Assembly (NCBI GenBank): GCA_934552855.1
Contig: CAKTEU010000028.1
Location: forward strand, 1-25,353
Length of the DNA stretch: 25,353 nt
Reading direction: 5' to 3'
Source of the DNA: an uncultured Eubacteriales bacterium
GTDB lineage: Bacteria > Bacillota > Clostridia > Oscillospirales > Acutalibacteraceae
Part shown: positions 14,615-22,866 of the stretch, in pieces
How the letters are laid out: each line of letters begins with the position of its first letter
Numbering within the stretch: the stretch's first letter is position 1
Notes under the pieces: model-generated
Seen by the model: only the letters and a program-made list of their open reading frames with translations
What the model was told of the DNA's origin: nothing
Databases searched by the model: none
Made by a program: the position numbers and the translations under genes

Positions 14615-15988
14615 ATGAAGAATTTTAAAAAGTTTTTGAAGGCGGCCGCGTTTGTTCTTGCGTTCATTTTGATATTCAACGTTGTTTCGGATGCGCTTGT
14701 ATGCCCCGGCGATTACCGCAACTGGCAGTGGGTCGGCGAGTTTTATAAAGCCGAAAAGGACAGTCTTGATGCCGTGTATATCGGCTCAAGTGCGGTTTAC
14801 GCTTTTTGGAGTCCGGCACTTGCGTGGAAGGAAAGCGGAATTGCCGTTTGGAACTATACGACCGGCCGACAGCCGCTTCTTGCCGCAAAGTATATTATTG
14901 AAGAATGCCGCAAAACGCAGAAAGACGCACTTTATATAATCAACCTTAACCGTGTTTCTGCCGATTATAACGAAGCGTCAATTCATTACCTTTTGGATTA
15001 TATGCCGCTTTCGCTCAACAAGCTTAAACTCACAAAAGCTCTTTGCGACGGCTTGAATATTGCAGGCGAAGACAGACTTGAATATTATTTTCCGCTTGAA
15101 ATTTATCATTCACGCTGGAACCAAATCGGTATGCAGGACTTCAGTTATGAACCCGACGGAACAAAAGGCTCGGCAAATTACTATTCCTTCCTCAGAAAGT
15201 TTATGGAAGGCCAAAATCACACCATAGCTTCAACCGAAGGTGTTACGGAATTTGACGAATTTTACCTGAACGCTTTGAAGGAACTTCTTGATTACTGTGA
15301 AGAAAATGAAGTCAAGGTTCTTTTCACTGTCAATCCGCAGCTTTCCGATGTCGGCGACAGATACGGAGACGTTGCCTATGCAAAAAAGCTGATTGAAAAA
15401 AGAGGCTTTGATATTGTTGACTATTGGGAAAACGTTAGCGAAACCGGTATTGATGTTCCTCAGGATTTTTATAACGACCGCCACACAAATATTCACGGCG
15501 CAATCAAAATGACAAATCTTCTTTCAAGCTACCTTGTTGAAAATTATAAATTTGAAGATAAACGAGGAAAAGAAGGCTATGAAGATTGGGACGAAGCGTT
15601 TGACAATTATTATAACAATGTCATCGGTTCGGCTGTTCTTGACATTGAATTTGAAACCGAAAACCGTGATTATTCGCTTTCGGCCCCCGGCGAAATTTCC
15701 GGTGCTTACAACGGAACGGAAAATACGATTTCCTTTTCGGTTGTTGACGGCGCAGAAGGCTATAAAGTTTTCCGCAAAACAATCAACAACAAAAAGAAGA
15801 CACAATCTAATTACCGTGAACTTTTGACACTTGAAAAAGGGGAGACTTCGTTCTCGGATTCCGATTTCAACGACAGACGAGACGGAACTTATTCGTTCAA
15901 TTATATCGTTGTTCCGTATAAAACTGTTGACGGCGTTCAAAAGTACGGCAACTTTAAGTATGCCGGCTTCACCGTAAAGGTTGGATAA
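14615..15988 (+). CDS. DltD-like SGNH surface protein with C-terminal beta domain
   Basis: A 457-aa extracytoplasmic protein anchored by an N-terminal membrane helix (about residues 9-28). The SGNH hydrolase-like domain (about 50-310) starts with YIGSSAVYAFW, Ser58/Ser59 being the likely nucleophile. Its closing block is FYNDRHTNIHGA (285-296), with His290 and Asp288 as likely catalytic partners. DltD and AlgX/AlgJ-type proteins with this fold act at the outer face together with MBOAT enzymes in polymer acylation. Residues about 355-457 form a predicted fibronectin-III-like beta domain (VDGAEGYKVFRK... TYSFNYIVVPYK) not found in standard DltD. It is the last gene of the operon, 14 nt after the ligase gene, followed by a terminator. 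Its exact reaction (transfer, hydrolysis or helper) is not known. Confidence 0.88.
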   Translation: MKNFKKFLKAAAFVLAFILIFNVVSDALVCPGDYRNWQWVGEFYKAEKDSLDAVYIGSSAVYAFWSPALAWKESGIAVWNYTTGRQPLLAAKYIIEECRKTQKDALYIINLNRVSADYNEASIHYLLDYMPLSLNKLKLTKALCDGLNIAGEDRLEYYFPLEIYHSRWNQIGMQDFSYEPDGTKGSANYYSFLRKFMEGQNHTIASTEGVTEFDEFYLNALKELLDYCEENEVKVLFTVNPQLSDVGDRYGDVAYAKKLIEKRGFDIVDYWENVSETGIDVPQDFYNDRHTNIHGAIKMTNLLSSYLVENYKFEDKRGKEGYEDWDEAFDNYYNNVIGSAVLDIEFETENRDYSLSAPGEISGAYNGTENTISFSVVDGAEGYKVFRKTINNKKKTQSNYRELLTLEKGETSFSDSDFNDRRDGTYSFNYIVVPYKTVDGVQKYGNFKYAGFTVKVG

Positions 15989-15995
15989 ACAGAAT

Positions 15996-16037
15996 AAAAA
16001 ACCGCTGCATTCGAAATTGATGCGGCGGTTTTTTTTT
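15996..16037. terminator. bidirectional terminator between acyl operon and tarJ
   Basis: The stem AAAAAACCGCTGCAT / ATGCGGCGGTTTTTT has a 9-nt loop and a run of nine T on the plus strand. The single imperfect pair is a wobble in the plus-strand RNA. A tract of six T on the minus strand allows it to end tarJ transcription too. Confidence 0.92.
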
Positions 16038-16052
16038 ATGAAAACTTTGCTT

Positions 16053-17078
16053 TTACTTTTCCCATTTCATAATGGTTTTTCCGAAAGCTTTTTTTGTGTC
16101 AAGCTCAAAGGCTTCGGTCATGTCTTTGATGTTTCTGACGGTTTTGACAATTCCGACCATGTGAGAAAGATTTTCAATGATGTCCGGATGTTCGTCATAC
16201 ATTTCAACGGTTTTAACAAAATCCGCACGGCCGCTGCGACTGCTTCCGAACATACGAAGACCCTTTTCAAGGATCATCCTTGTGTTGATTGGAACAGGAT
16301 ATTCCGAAACGCCGAGAATTGAAATTGTGCCTTCGGGGTTGATGCAGTCGATGATTTGGTCAATCGCAACCTGCGAACCGTTTCCGCCGACGCATTCAAA
16401 CGCATGGTCAATGTGCATATCTTCTGGAATTTCCGTTGTGAGAAAGGTTTCGTCAACAAAGGTGAAGTCGGCAAGCTTTTTCGGAACAACGCCGAAAACA
16501 TAAACCTTTGTGTTCGGGAAAAACTTTTTGAGGAAGATGCAGGTCATATAGCTGAGGTTTCCGTCGCCCCAAACGCCGATAACGTTTCTGCGGCTGTGAG
16601 CAATTTTGTCAAAGCGAGAAATTGCGTGAACGCCGACCGAAACCATTTCGGTAAAGGCCGCAATCTCATTGGGAATACCGTCAGGAAGAAGAACAAGGCG
16701 ATCCGCCGGAATTTGAACGTATTCCTGCATAAAACCGTCAAAGCCGCTTGCACGGAACTTGCTTGAGCGAAGATAGTTTTCCGCAATAACATCGTCCTTT
16801 TCGGTTGGTGTGTTGGGAACCATAACAACTCTGTCGCCGGGTTTGAATGAGCCGTCCGGCGCATAAACAACTTCGCCTATGCCTTCATGAATAAGAGCCA
16901 TAGGAAGCTTTTTTGCAAGAACTTTTGCGTCACGAGTACCTTGAAAATATCTTTGGTCGGCGTTGCAAATCGAAAGATATGTCGGTTTGACAATGATATC
17001 CGAAGAAAAAATATTGATTTCACCGAATGCAATTTCAATTTTTCTCGGCTGAGTCAATCTGTAAATTGTATTAAGCAT
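16053..17078 (-). CDS. tarJ: ribulose-5-phosphate reductase TarJ
   Basis: Reduces D-ribulose 5-phosphate to D-ribitol 5-phosphate with NADPH, for CDP-ribitol and ribitol-phosphate wall polymer synthesis. A 341-aa zinc-type alcohol-dehydrogenase-like protein. It carries the TarJ hallmarks SICNADQRYFQG (36-47, Cys38 as metal ligand), LIHEG (62-66), VPNTPTEKDDVIAENYL (88-103), the nucleotide-binding GVWGDGNLSY, AFECVGGNGSQ, and GSSRSG. By memory the pattern follows staphylococcal TarJ along its full length. The start has a GAAAGGA site. It follows tarI by 22 nt in the usual tarI-tarJ order, under one promoter upstream of tarI. The polymerase and transfer genes for the teichoic acid are outside the window. 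Confidence 0.94.
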   Translation of the reverse strand: MLNTIYRLTQPRKIEIAFGEINIFSSDIIVKPTYLSICNADQRYFQGTRDAKVLAKKLPMALIHEGIGEVVYAPDGSFKPGDRVVMVPNTPTEKDDVIAENYLRSSKFRASGFDGFMQEYVQIPADRLVLLPDGIPNEIAAFTEMVSVGVHAISRFDKIAHSRRNVIGVWGDGNLSYMTCIFLKKFFPNTKVYVFGVVPKKLADFTFVDETFLTTEIPEDMHIDHAFECVGGNGSQVAIDQIIDCINPEGTISILGVSEYPVPINTRMILEKGLRMFGSSRSGRADFVKTVEMYDEHPDIIENLSHMVGIVKTVRNIKDMTEAFELDTKKAFGKTIMKWEK

Positions 17079-17100
17079 TGTTTTTTCCTTTCGTTGCCGC

Positions 17101-17814
17101 TTAGTCGGCTATCTCTTCGTCAAGAAGTGCTTTTGCAACACGAAGATCATACGGATAGGTAATCTTGATGTTGTGAACCTCACCTTGAATAAGGTGAACC
17201 GGACAGCCCTTCATGCTGAAAATTTTGCAGGCATCGGTAAGAATGTTCTTTTCATCCTCGGTGAGGCTTTCATAAAGCTCTTTGAGCTTTTTTGCTTTGA
17301 AGGCCTGCGGAGTCTGACCCTGATAAAGCTTGCTTCTGTCGGGAATTGAAGAAATTGTTTTTTTGTCAATGCTTTCAACAATAGTGTCCGTTGCCGGAAC
17401 AACTGTGTCCGTTGCGCCGAATTCGATTGCGGCATCAATGTTTTCGTCAATGATTCTTGCCGAAACAAAGGGACGTACCGCATCGTGAGTAACGATTACG
17501 GTGTCGTCGTCAAGGCCGTCGGTTTCTTCAATATAGCGAACAGCGTTCATGATGGTCTCGTTTCTTGTTGAACCGCCTTTGAGAACAAGCACACGGTCAT
17601 TTTCGGGAAGATGCTTTGAAAGAATGTTTTTGGTGTAACTTACCCATTGATCGGGGCAAAGGATAATGATTTTTTTGAATGCACTGTTGACATAAAACTT
17701 TTCAACGGTGTGAACAATGATGGGCTTGTTCTTGAGAGTAAGGTACTGCTTTGGTTTTTCAAGGTTGCCCATCCTGCTGCCGATTCCGCCGGCGGCGATT
17801 ACTGCGTATATCAT
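17101..17814 (-). CDS. tarI: ribitol-5-phosphate cytidylyltransferase TarI
   Basis: Joins CTP and D-ribitol 5-phosphate to give CDP-ribitol, the activated unit for ribitol-phosphate polymers. A 237-aa nucleotidyltransferase of the IspD/TarI family. The nucleotide-binding N-terminus is AAGGIGSRMGNLEKPKQYL (7-25), with the conserved PKQ lysine at 22. THDAVRPFVS and GQTPQAF are also family motifs. IspD is the close relative, but the adjacent tarJ decides for TarI. The start at ATG 17814 has GAGGTG 5 nt upstream. It is the first gene of the two-gene operon, with a strong promoter at 17879-17907. Confidence 0.93.
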   Translation of the reverse strand: MIYAVIAAGGIGSRMGNLEKPKQYLTLKNKPIIVHTVEKFYVNSAFKKIIILCPDQWVSYTKNILSKHLPENDRVLVLKGGSTRNETIMNAVRYIEETDGLDDDTVIVTHDAVRPFVSARIIDENIDAAIEFGATDTVVPATDTIVESIDKKTISSIPDRSKLYQGQTPQAFKAKKLKELYESLTEDEKNILTDACKIFSMKGCPVHLIQGEVHNIKITYPYDLRVAKALLDEEIAD

Positions 17815-17878
17815 TTTTTCACCTCAAAAATTAGTTTGATTTAATTTTGTTGTGTTATAAACGGTTTAACAACAATTT

Positions 17879-17907
17879 ATTTTACCTCATACTGCGCATT
17901 TTGTCAA
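17879..17907 (-). promoter_or_regulatory. SigA-type promoter of tarI-tarJ
   Basis: Minus-strand TTGACA (17907-17902), 17 nt, TAAAAT (17884-17879), with about 60 nt of leader. Confidence 0.85.
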
Positions 17908-18147
17908 CTTATAACCTTTCTTTAAGCTTTGTTTCTGCCTTTTTGTTTTTTTGGCTATTGTTTTAAAGTACGCATTTTTTAAAGAAAAGATTCAAAGCAA
18001 TAAGGTTTTTATTTTCTTCGTGATGGTTTTAAACGTGTGTTTTTACTTATACGCTTACTTGAATGTTGAAAGCTTTTAGAAAATGAATTTTCAAAAGAAT
18101 TAACAGTGAATTTTCGTATAATAAGGAAATATTTTTCCGAAACTTAC

Positions 18148-18176
18148 TTGAGTATGGAACGGTTTTGGTATATAAT
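18148..18176 (+). promoter_or_regulatory. SigA-type promoter of mreBCD cluster
   Basis: TTGAGT (18148-18153), 17 nt, TATAAT (18171-18176). The expected start near 18183 leaves an 87-nt leader before mreB. Confidence 0.82.
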
Positions 18177-18188
18177 GATATATCTGTT

Positions 18189-18210
18189 ATTTTGCACAGC
18201 TGTGCAAAAT
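18189..18210. promoter_or_regulatory. 22-bp perfect palindrome, candidate operator of mreB
   Basis: A perfect inverted repeat with no spacer (core TTTGCACAGCTGTGCAAA) begins about 6 nt after the predicted transcription start. With no loop bases it would make a poor RNA hairpin, while its size and place suit binding by a dimeric repressor. The protein is unknown. Confidence 0.6.
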
Positions 18211-18269
18211 TGACGCAAATTTAAATTTTATCTTTTTATTATATATTATTTTTGGAAGGAGAAGAGCTT

Positions 18270-19280
18270 ATGCTTTTTTCACAGGATATCGGAATTGATC
18301 TCGGAACGGCAAATACTCTTGTTTTTGTTAAAGGAAAGGGTATTGTTATCAGAGAGCCTTCAGTTGTTGCCGTCAATGTCAGCGCAAGACCGGGAAAGGT
18401 TGTTGCCGTCGGCAACAAAGCAAAGGAAATGATCGGCCGCACTCCCGGTTCAATCACCGCCATGCGTCCGCTTAAAGACGGCGTTATTGCCGATTTTGAT
18501 GTTACAACCGAAATGCTTCGCAAGTTCATTCAAAAAGCAATGGGAAATTCGTTTTTTGCAAAGGCAAGGGTTGTAATCTGCATTCCCTCAGGTGTTACCG
18601 AGGTTGAAAGAAGAAATGTTCATGACGTTGCAATTGAAGCCGGAGCAAAGTATGTCAGCCTTATTGAAGAACCGATGGCGGCCGCAATCGGCGCAGGACT
18701 TCCCGTTTCCGAAGCAATCGGAAGCATGGTTGTTGATATCGGCGGCGGAACGGCAGAAGTTGCCGTAATTTCACTCGGTGATATTGTAACCTCACGTTCG
18801 GTGAGAACGGCGGGCGACAGCTTTGACAGTGCAATTATTCAATATGTCAAGAAAAAATATAACCTTCTCATCGGTGAACGCACAGCCGAAGATATCAAAA
18901 TCAAGATAGGCTCCGCTGCGCCGTATGAGGGCGAAGGAAAAATGGAAGTTAAAGGCAGAAACATTGTTGACGGACTTCCGAAGAATGTTACCGTGACAAG
19001 CGAAGAAATTCGTGAATCGCTTTCCGATTCGGTCGGTCAGATTGTTGAAGCGGTTAAAGAAACGCTTGAAATAACTCCGCCGGAACTTTCCGCAGACATT
19101 ATTGACCACGGAATCATGCTCACAGGCGGCGGTGCGCTGCTTCGGGGGCTTGACAAACTCATTGCCGACGAAACCGGAATGCCGGTAAATATTGCCGATA
19201 ATCCGCTTGACTGCGTTGTTGACGGCGCAGGAATTTATCTTGAATCCGACGTTCTCGGAAAGATTGGAAAAAGACTTTGA
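18270..19280 (+). CDS. mreB: rod-shape actin homologue MreB
   Basis: A 336-aa cytoskeletal ATPase that forms membrane-bound filaments and directs lateral wall synthesis. The actin-fold motifs are present: phosphate-1 DIGIDLGTANTLV (residues 6-18), connecting AKARVVICIPSGVTEVERR, SLIEEPMAAAIGAG, phosphate-2 VVDIGGGTAEVAVISLG, and the adenosine motif GIMLTGGGALLRGLD. I chose ATG 18270 because AAGGAG lies 8 nt before it; an in-frame TTG at 18252 would place that site inside the gene. The N-terminus MLFSQDIGIDLG is normal for Firmicute MreB. It is the first gene of the mreB-mreC-mreD-mrdA cluster, with a palindromic candidate operator in its leader. Confidence 0.97.
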   Translation: MLFSQDIGIDLGTANTLVFVKGKGIVIREPSVVAVNVSARPGKVVAVGNKAKEMIGRTPGSITAMRPLKDGVIADFDVTTEMLRKFIQKAMGNSFFAKARVVICIPSGVTEVERRNVHDVAIEAGAKYVSLIEEPMAAAIGAGLPVSEAIGSMVVDIGGGTAEVAVISLGDIVTSRSVRTAGDSFDSAIIQYVKKKYNLLIGERTAEDIKIKIGSAAPYEGEGKMEVKGRNIVDGLPKNVTVTSEEIRESLSDSVGQIVEAVKETLEITPPELSADIIDHGIMLTGGGALLRGLDKLIADETGMPVNIADNPLDCVVDGAGIYLESDVLGKIGKRL

Positions 19281-19299
19281 GAAAGGACTGTGCTTTTTG

Positions 19300-19325
19300 C
19301 CGAAAGCTTATACTTTTCGGTTTTT
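19300..19325 (+). terminator. weak hairpin between mreB and mreC, possible attenuator
   Basis: CCGAAA (19300-19305) pairs with TTTCGG (19315-19320), followed directly by TTTTT. The short stem suggests partial termination, which would give more MreB than MreC/MreD. Confidence 0.5.
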
Positions 19326-19345
19326 AAGCCTGAGTTGATTAAAAA

Positions 19346-20209
19346 ATGAAAAAGTTTTTCAAAAGTACTCAGTTCAAAGCTTTTTCGCTCGTAATCTGTG
19401 CGCTTCTTGTTGGGGCAATTCTTGCTTCGGTTTCCTCAAGTGCCTCATCACCGTTCACAAGCGCAATTTCGGTTGTTTTTTCTCCGCTTCAAAAAGCATC
19501 GGAAAAAATTGCAGAAAAATTTGATTGGTTCAATTCCTCCTTTGCCCGTGTCGGAACATACAAGGCGGAAAACGAACAGCTTCGTGATAAGATTGCGGAA
19601 TATGAAAAAAAGCTTGCCGATTATGATGAGATGAAGCACAAAATTTCATCTTATGAAAATATGCTTGAAGTTAAAGAAAATAATCCCGAAATGAAGCTTT
19701 GCCGGGCCGAAATAATCGGAACCGACAGCGCAGATTTGTTTTCTTCTCTCATTATTGATAAAGGAAGCAGCGACGGAATTTCGGTCAATGATCCGGTTGT
19801 CAGCGGAAATTACGTTGTCGGCATTGTTAAAAAGGTTAACCCGACTTACAGTGTTGTTGAATCGATTCTCAACCCTTCGGTCAATATCAGTGCACTTGAA
19901 AGCGAAACCCGTGAAACCGCTTATGTTACCGCCGCAACCGAACAGTCGCTTCAGGGAAAATGCATTCTTGCCGGACTTGAAAGAACAACCGATATTTCAC
20001 CGGGCGGAATTGTTATGACCTCCGGCATAGGCGGAATATATCCGAAAGGATTCATTGTCGGAACGGTTACGCAGGTGCTTGACAGCAATTATGATCTCAC
20101 AAGCTATGCCGTAATCAATCCAGGAGCAAAACTCAGCGAACTTGAAGATGTTTTTGTAATCACCGAATTTAAAGGCCAAGGTATTGAACAGATTGAACAG
20201 GAGGACTGA
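19346..20209 (+). CDS. mreC: rod-shape protein MreC
   Basis: A 287-aa bitopic protein that links MreB filaments to the elongation synthases outside the membrane. A single N-terminal membrane helix (about 13-29) is followed by a coiled coil (about 70-115, YKAENEQLRDKIAEYEKKLADY). The two beta-barrel MreC domain (about 120-275) includes LIIDKGSSDGISVNDPVV and GGIVMTSGIGGIYPKGFIVGTV, both typical of the family. The Shine-Dalgarno site is weak (CCTGAG), in contrast to the other genes here. It lies 65 nt after mreB, across a weak terminator-like hairpin, and ends 6 nt before mreD. Confidence 0.95.
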   Translation: MKKFFKSTQFKAFSLVICALLVGAILASVSSSASSPFTSAISVVFSPLQKASEKIAEKFDWFNSSFARVGTYKAENEQLRDKIAEYEKKLADYDEMKHKISSYENMLEVKENNPEMKLCRAEIIGTDSADLFSSLIIDKGSSDGISVNDPVVSGNYVVGIVKKVNPTYSVVESILNPSVNISALESETRETAYVTAATEQSLQGKCILAGLERTTDISPGGIVMTSGIGGIYPKGFIVGTVTQVLDSNYDLTSYAVINPGAKLSELEDVFVITEFKGQGIEQIEQED

Positions 20210-20215
20210 GAAAAG

Positions 20216-20758
20216 TTGAACGATGCGCTTTTAAAGTATAAAAAAAGCCTTTACATAAGAAGAGCGCTGATTGCCGTTCTCATTGTTCTGACTGCGCTTT
20301 TTCAGCACACAAGGGGTGCTTTGCCGGTGCTTTACGGTGTTCGGGCAATGCCGCTTGTTGCGCTTGTTGCCGTTGTTGCACTTTTTGAGCGCAGCCTTGC
20401 AGGTCTTCTTTTCGGCCTTTTTGCCGGTGTGCTTTGGGATTTTGCTTCGGCCTCCGGCGATGGATTTTTTGCGGTTATACTTTGCCTTGTCGGCTTTTTG
20501 TGCGGACTTGCGTCAAGCTTTGTTTTGAGGAACAATGTTTTTTCCGCTCTTGCGGTTTCGTTTGTTTCGCTTTTTGTTTGCCTCACCGCTTATTGGTTCG
20601 GCTTTATTTATCTCAAAGGCTATGACAGCTCCGTGAGCCTTTTTTTGAGATATTATATTCCCTCTTGCTTTTATACTCTTGCTTTCACTCCGATTTATTA
20701 TTATCTCATTCAGGGTGTCAAGCGTGCACTTGATCCGCCAAAAACACTGGTTTCTTAA
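20216..20758 (+). CDS. mreD: rod-shape membrane protein MreD
   Basis: A 180-aa integral membrane protein with about five hydrophobic helices, found together with MreB, MreC, RodA and PBP2 in the elongation complex. The sequence is weakly conserved, as usual for MreD, so the call rests on length, hydropathy, the GLLFGLFAGVLWDF stretch (about 63-76) and position after mreC. The start is TTG 20216, with AGGAGG at 20199-20204 inside the end of mreC; no in-frame ATG fits. Close spacing suggests coupled translation with mreC. Confidence 0.9.
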   Translation: MNDALLKYKKSLYIRRALIAVLIVLTALFQHTRGALPVLYGVRAMPLVALVAVVALFERSLAGLLFGLFAGVLWDFASASGDGFFAVILCLVGFLCGLASSFVLRNNVFSALAVSFVSLFVCLTAYWFGFIYLKGYDSSVSLFLRYYIPSCFYTLAFTPIYYYLIQGVKRALDPPKTLVS

Positions 20759-20804
20759 ATACCGTTATTATTTATCATTTTGAAGAAAGGACGGAAACGT
20801 TTTT

Positions 20805-22835
20805 ATGAAAAGAAAAATCAGCAAAAACAGGAACGTTGCCGTTGTTGTTCTCATTACGCTTGTTTTTGCGGCTTTTATTGTGAAACTTTGGAATATTCAA
20901 GTGGTTTCTGCAGGCAAAGCAAAACAAGCTGCGGTTAAAGGAACGGAAGTTTCGGTTGAGCCTATTCGGGGCGAAATTCTTGACCGTGACGGAAACACCC
21001 TTGCAACAAGCAAACAGGTGCGGACGATTGTTTTCAATTACTATTCTTTTCCCGGAAGCAGCGAAAGCGAAAAACGCAACGAAATTATTTTTGAGCTTAT
21101 TTCGCTTTTTGACCGCAACAATGCCGAATGGGTGGACGAACTTCCGATAAAAGTCAGTCGCAGCGGAAAGCTTTATTTTGCAAAGGGAAGGGAAAACGAG
21201 ATATCTTATCTTCGTTCCTCCGCTTTCCTTGATTTGAACCCATATGCAACGGTTCAGAACTGTTTTGATGCGCTTTCAAAAAAATATTCACTTGAAAACT
21301 ATTCACTTTCGGACGCAAGAGATATTGCTTCGGTTTATTATTCAATGGTTAAAGACGGCTTCAATTCGTCAACACCTTATGTTTTTGCAAAAGACGTTTC
21401 TGCAGCTCTTGCTTCCGATATCAAAGAAAAAAGCGACGTTTTTGTTGGCGTTGACGTTAAGGTGAAATCTGTCAGGGAGTATCCCGACCCAACGCTTGCG
21501 CCGCACGTTCTCGGTCTTGTCGGTGCAATCAGTGCAGAGGAGTATGAAGCGAAAAAAGGCGATGGCTATGCGCTCAATGACACAATCGGCAAAAACGGCA
21601 TTGAATATACTTATGAATCCGAACTCAGAGGAACGGCCGGAAAAAAGCTTATTACCACCGATTCAAACGGGAATGTCAGTGAAAAATATATCACTCTTCC
21701 GAAAAACGGAAATTCGGTTGTTTTAACAATTCGTAAAGATCTTCAAAAAACGGCGCAGGATGCACTTAAAAATCTTATTCTTGATTTTCAGGCGGACAAT
21801 CCGAACGTAAAGGCCGGAGCGGTTGTTGCAATGGATATAAAGAACAACGATATTCTTGCTTCTGCAAGCTATCCGTCTTATAATCTTTCAACGTATTCAA
21901 AAAATGCTTCAAAGCTCAATACCGATTCGGCAAAGCCGCTTTGGAACCGTGCCCTCATGAGTACCTATACGCCGGGTTCAACAATCAAACCGGCCGTTGC
22001 AATGGCAGGTCTTGAAGAAAAAATCATTGATAAAGACTTTTTTGTCACTTGCACCGGTATTTACACTCATTACGACGACTATCGTCCGACCTGCACCGGC
22101 GTTCACGGAAGCTTGAATGTTATTTATGCGCTTTATAACAGCTGTAACATTTTCTTTTATGAAACGTCACGCCTTTTGGGAATTGAAAAGCTGAACGATT
22201 ATTTCACAATGTTCGGTCTCGGCGAAGAAACCGGCGTTGAAATCGGCGAGTCAAAAGGCACCGTTGACACCGTTGCACTCAGAACCGAAAGAGGCGAGCT
22301 TTGGACTCCGGGTCTTACGATTCAGGCCGGTATCGGTCACGGTGACAATCAGTTTACGCCGGTTCAGCTTTGCGCATATGCTTCGGTTATCGCAAACAGG
22401 GGAGTCAGATATAAGGCGCATTTTGTAAAGGCAATCATGTCGCCGGATTACAGCCAAACGCTTTACACTTCAGAATCACAGATTCTTTCAAAAGCAAACT
22501 TCAGCGATAAAAACTGGGATCTCGTTTATGACGGAATGATTCTTGTCGGAACAAAAAGCTATGCCGATTTCACCGGCGTTCCAAAAACCGTTGCCGCAAA
22601 AACGGGAACAACAACCGTTAAAAAAGCCGTTAACGGATCAAAAAACGAGGTCAACAACGGACTTATCATCGCTTTTGCTCCTGCAGACGATCCGCAGATT
22701 GCAGTTGCGGTTGTTGTTGAAGGCGCAACAAGCGGCGGTTCAACGGCTCCCGTTGCCGCTGCAATAATGGAACAGTTTTTTGCGGAATCTCAGGAAGAAA
22801 AAGAAGCTCAGACCGAAGGCGAATTGCTCAGGTGA
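20805..22835 (+). CDS. mrdA: penicillin-binding protein 2 (class B transpeptidase)
   Basis: Cross-links peptidoglycan during cell elongation, working with RodA. A 676-aa class B PBP. A short N-terminus and a membrane helix (about 10-27) are followed by the pedestal/dimerisation domain (PIRGEILDRDGNTLATS, 53-69) and the transpeptidase domain (about 330-655). The active-site motifs are intact: STIK (Ser392-Lys395), SCN (446-448) and KTGT (599-602). GHGDNQFTPVQLCAYA is typical of the family. The GAAAGGA ribosome site stands somewhat far from ATG 20805. The location directly after mreBCD identifies it as the elongation PBP rather than a sporulation or division one. The C-terminal tail is rich in Glu. 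Confidence 0.94.
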   Translation: MKRKISKNRNVAVVVLITLVFAAFIVKLWNIQVVSAGKAKQAAVKGTEVSVEPIRGEILDRDGNTLATSKQVRTIVFNYYSFPGSSESEKRNEIIFELISLFDRNNAEWVDELPIKVSRSGKLYFAKGRENEISYLRSSAFLDLNPYATVQNCFDALSKKYSLENYSLSDARDIASVYYSMVKDGFNSSTPYVFAKDVSAALASDIKEKSDVFVGVDVKVKSVREYPDPTLAPHVLGLVGAISAEEYEAKKGDGYALNDTIGKNGIEYTYESELRGTAGKKLITTDSNGNVSEKYITLPKNGNSVVLTIRKDLQKTAQDALKNLILDFQADNPNVKAGAVVAMDIKNNDILASASYPSYNLSTYSKNASKLNTDSAKPLWNRALMSTYTPGSTIKPAVAMAGLEEKIIDKDFFVTCTGIYTHYDDYRPTCTGVHGSLNVIYALYNSCNIFFYETSRLLGIEKLNDYFTMFGLGEETGVEIGESKGTVDTVALRTERGELWTPGLTIQAGIGHGDNQFTPVQLCAYASVIANRGVRYKAHFVKAIMSPDYSQTLYTSESQILSKANFSDKNWDLVYDGMILVGTKSYADFTGVPKTVAAKTGTTTVKKAVNGSKNEVNNGLIIAFAPADDPQIAVAVVVEGATSGGSTAPVAAAIMEQFFAESQEEKEAQTEGELLR

Positions 22836-22866
22836 GATTTATTCTTCGGATAAGGAGAGAAAAATA

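Larger units (their letters stand above)
17815..18269. other. 455-bp divergent intergenic region tarI / mreB
   Basis: It contains the tarI promoter, the mreB promoter and a perfect palindrome (18189-18210). Between about 17910 and 18120 the sequence is AT-rich with no coding signal. One short imperfect inverted repeat (18073-18097, GAAAAT / ATTTTC core) is seen there and may be chance. Confidence 0.6.

Noticed and set aside
18073..18097. Short imperfect inverted repeat upstream of mreB
   Set aside because: It consists mostly of A and T runs, has no T tract or promoter relation, and could easily arise by chance.
22780..22866. N-terminal extension of the MinD-like protein overlapping mrdA
   Set aside because: ATG 22867 has a good ribosome site and gives the normal MinD N-terminus; the extension is lysine-rich translation of the mrdA end.
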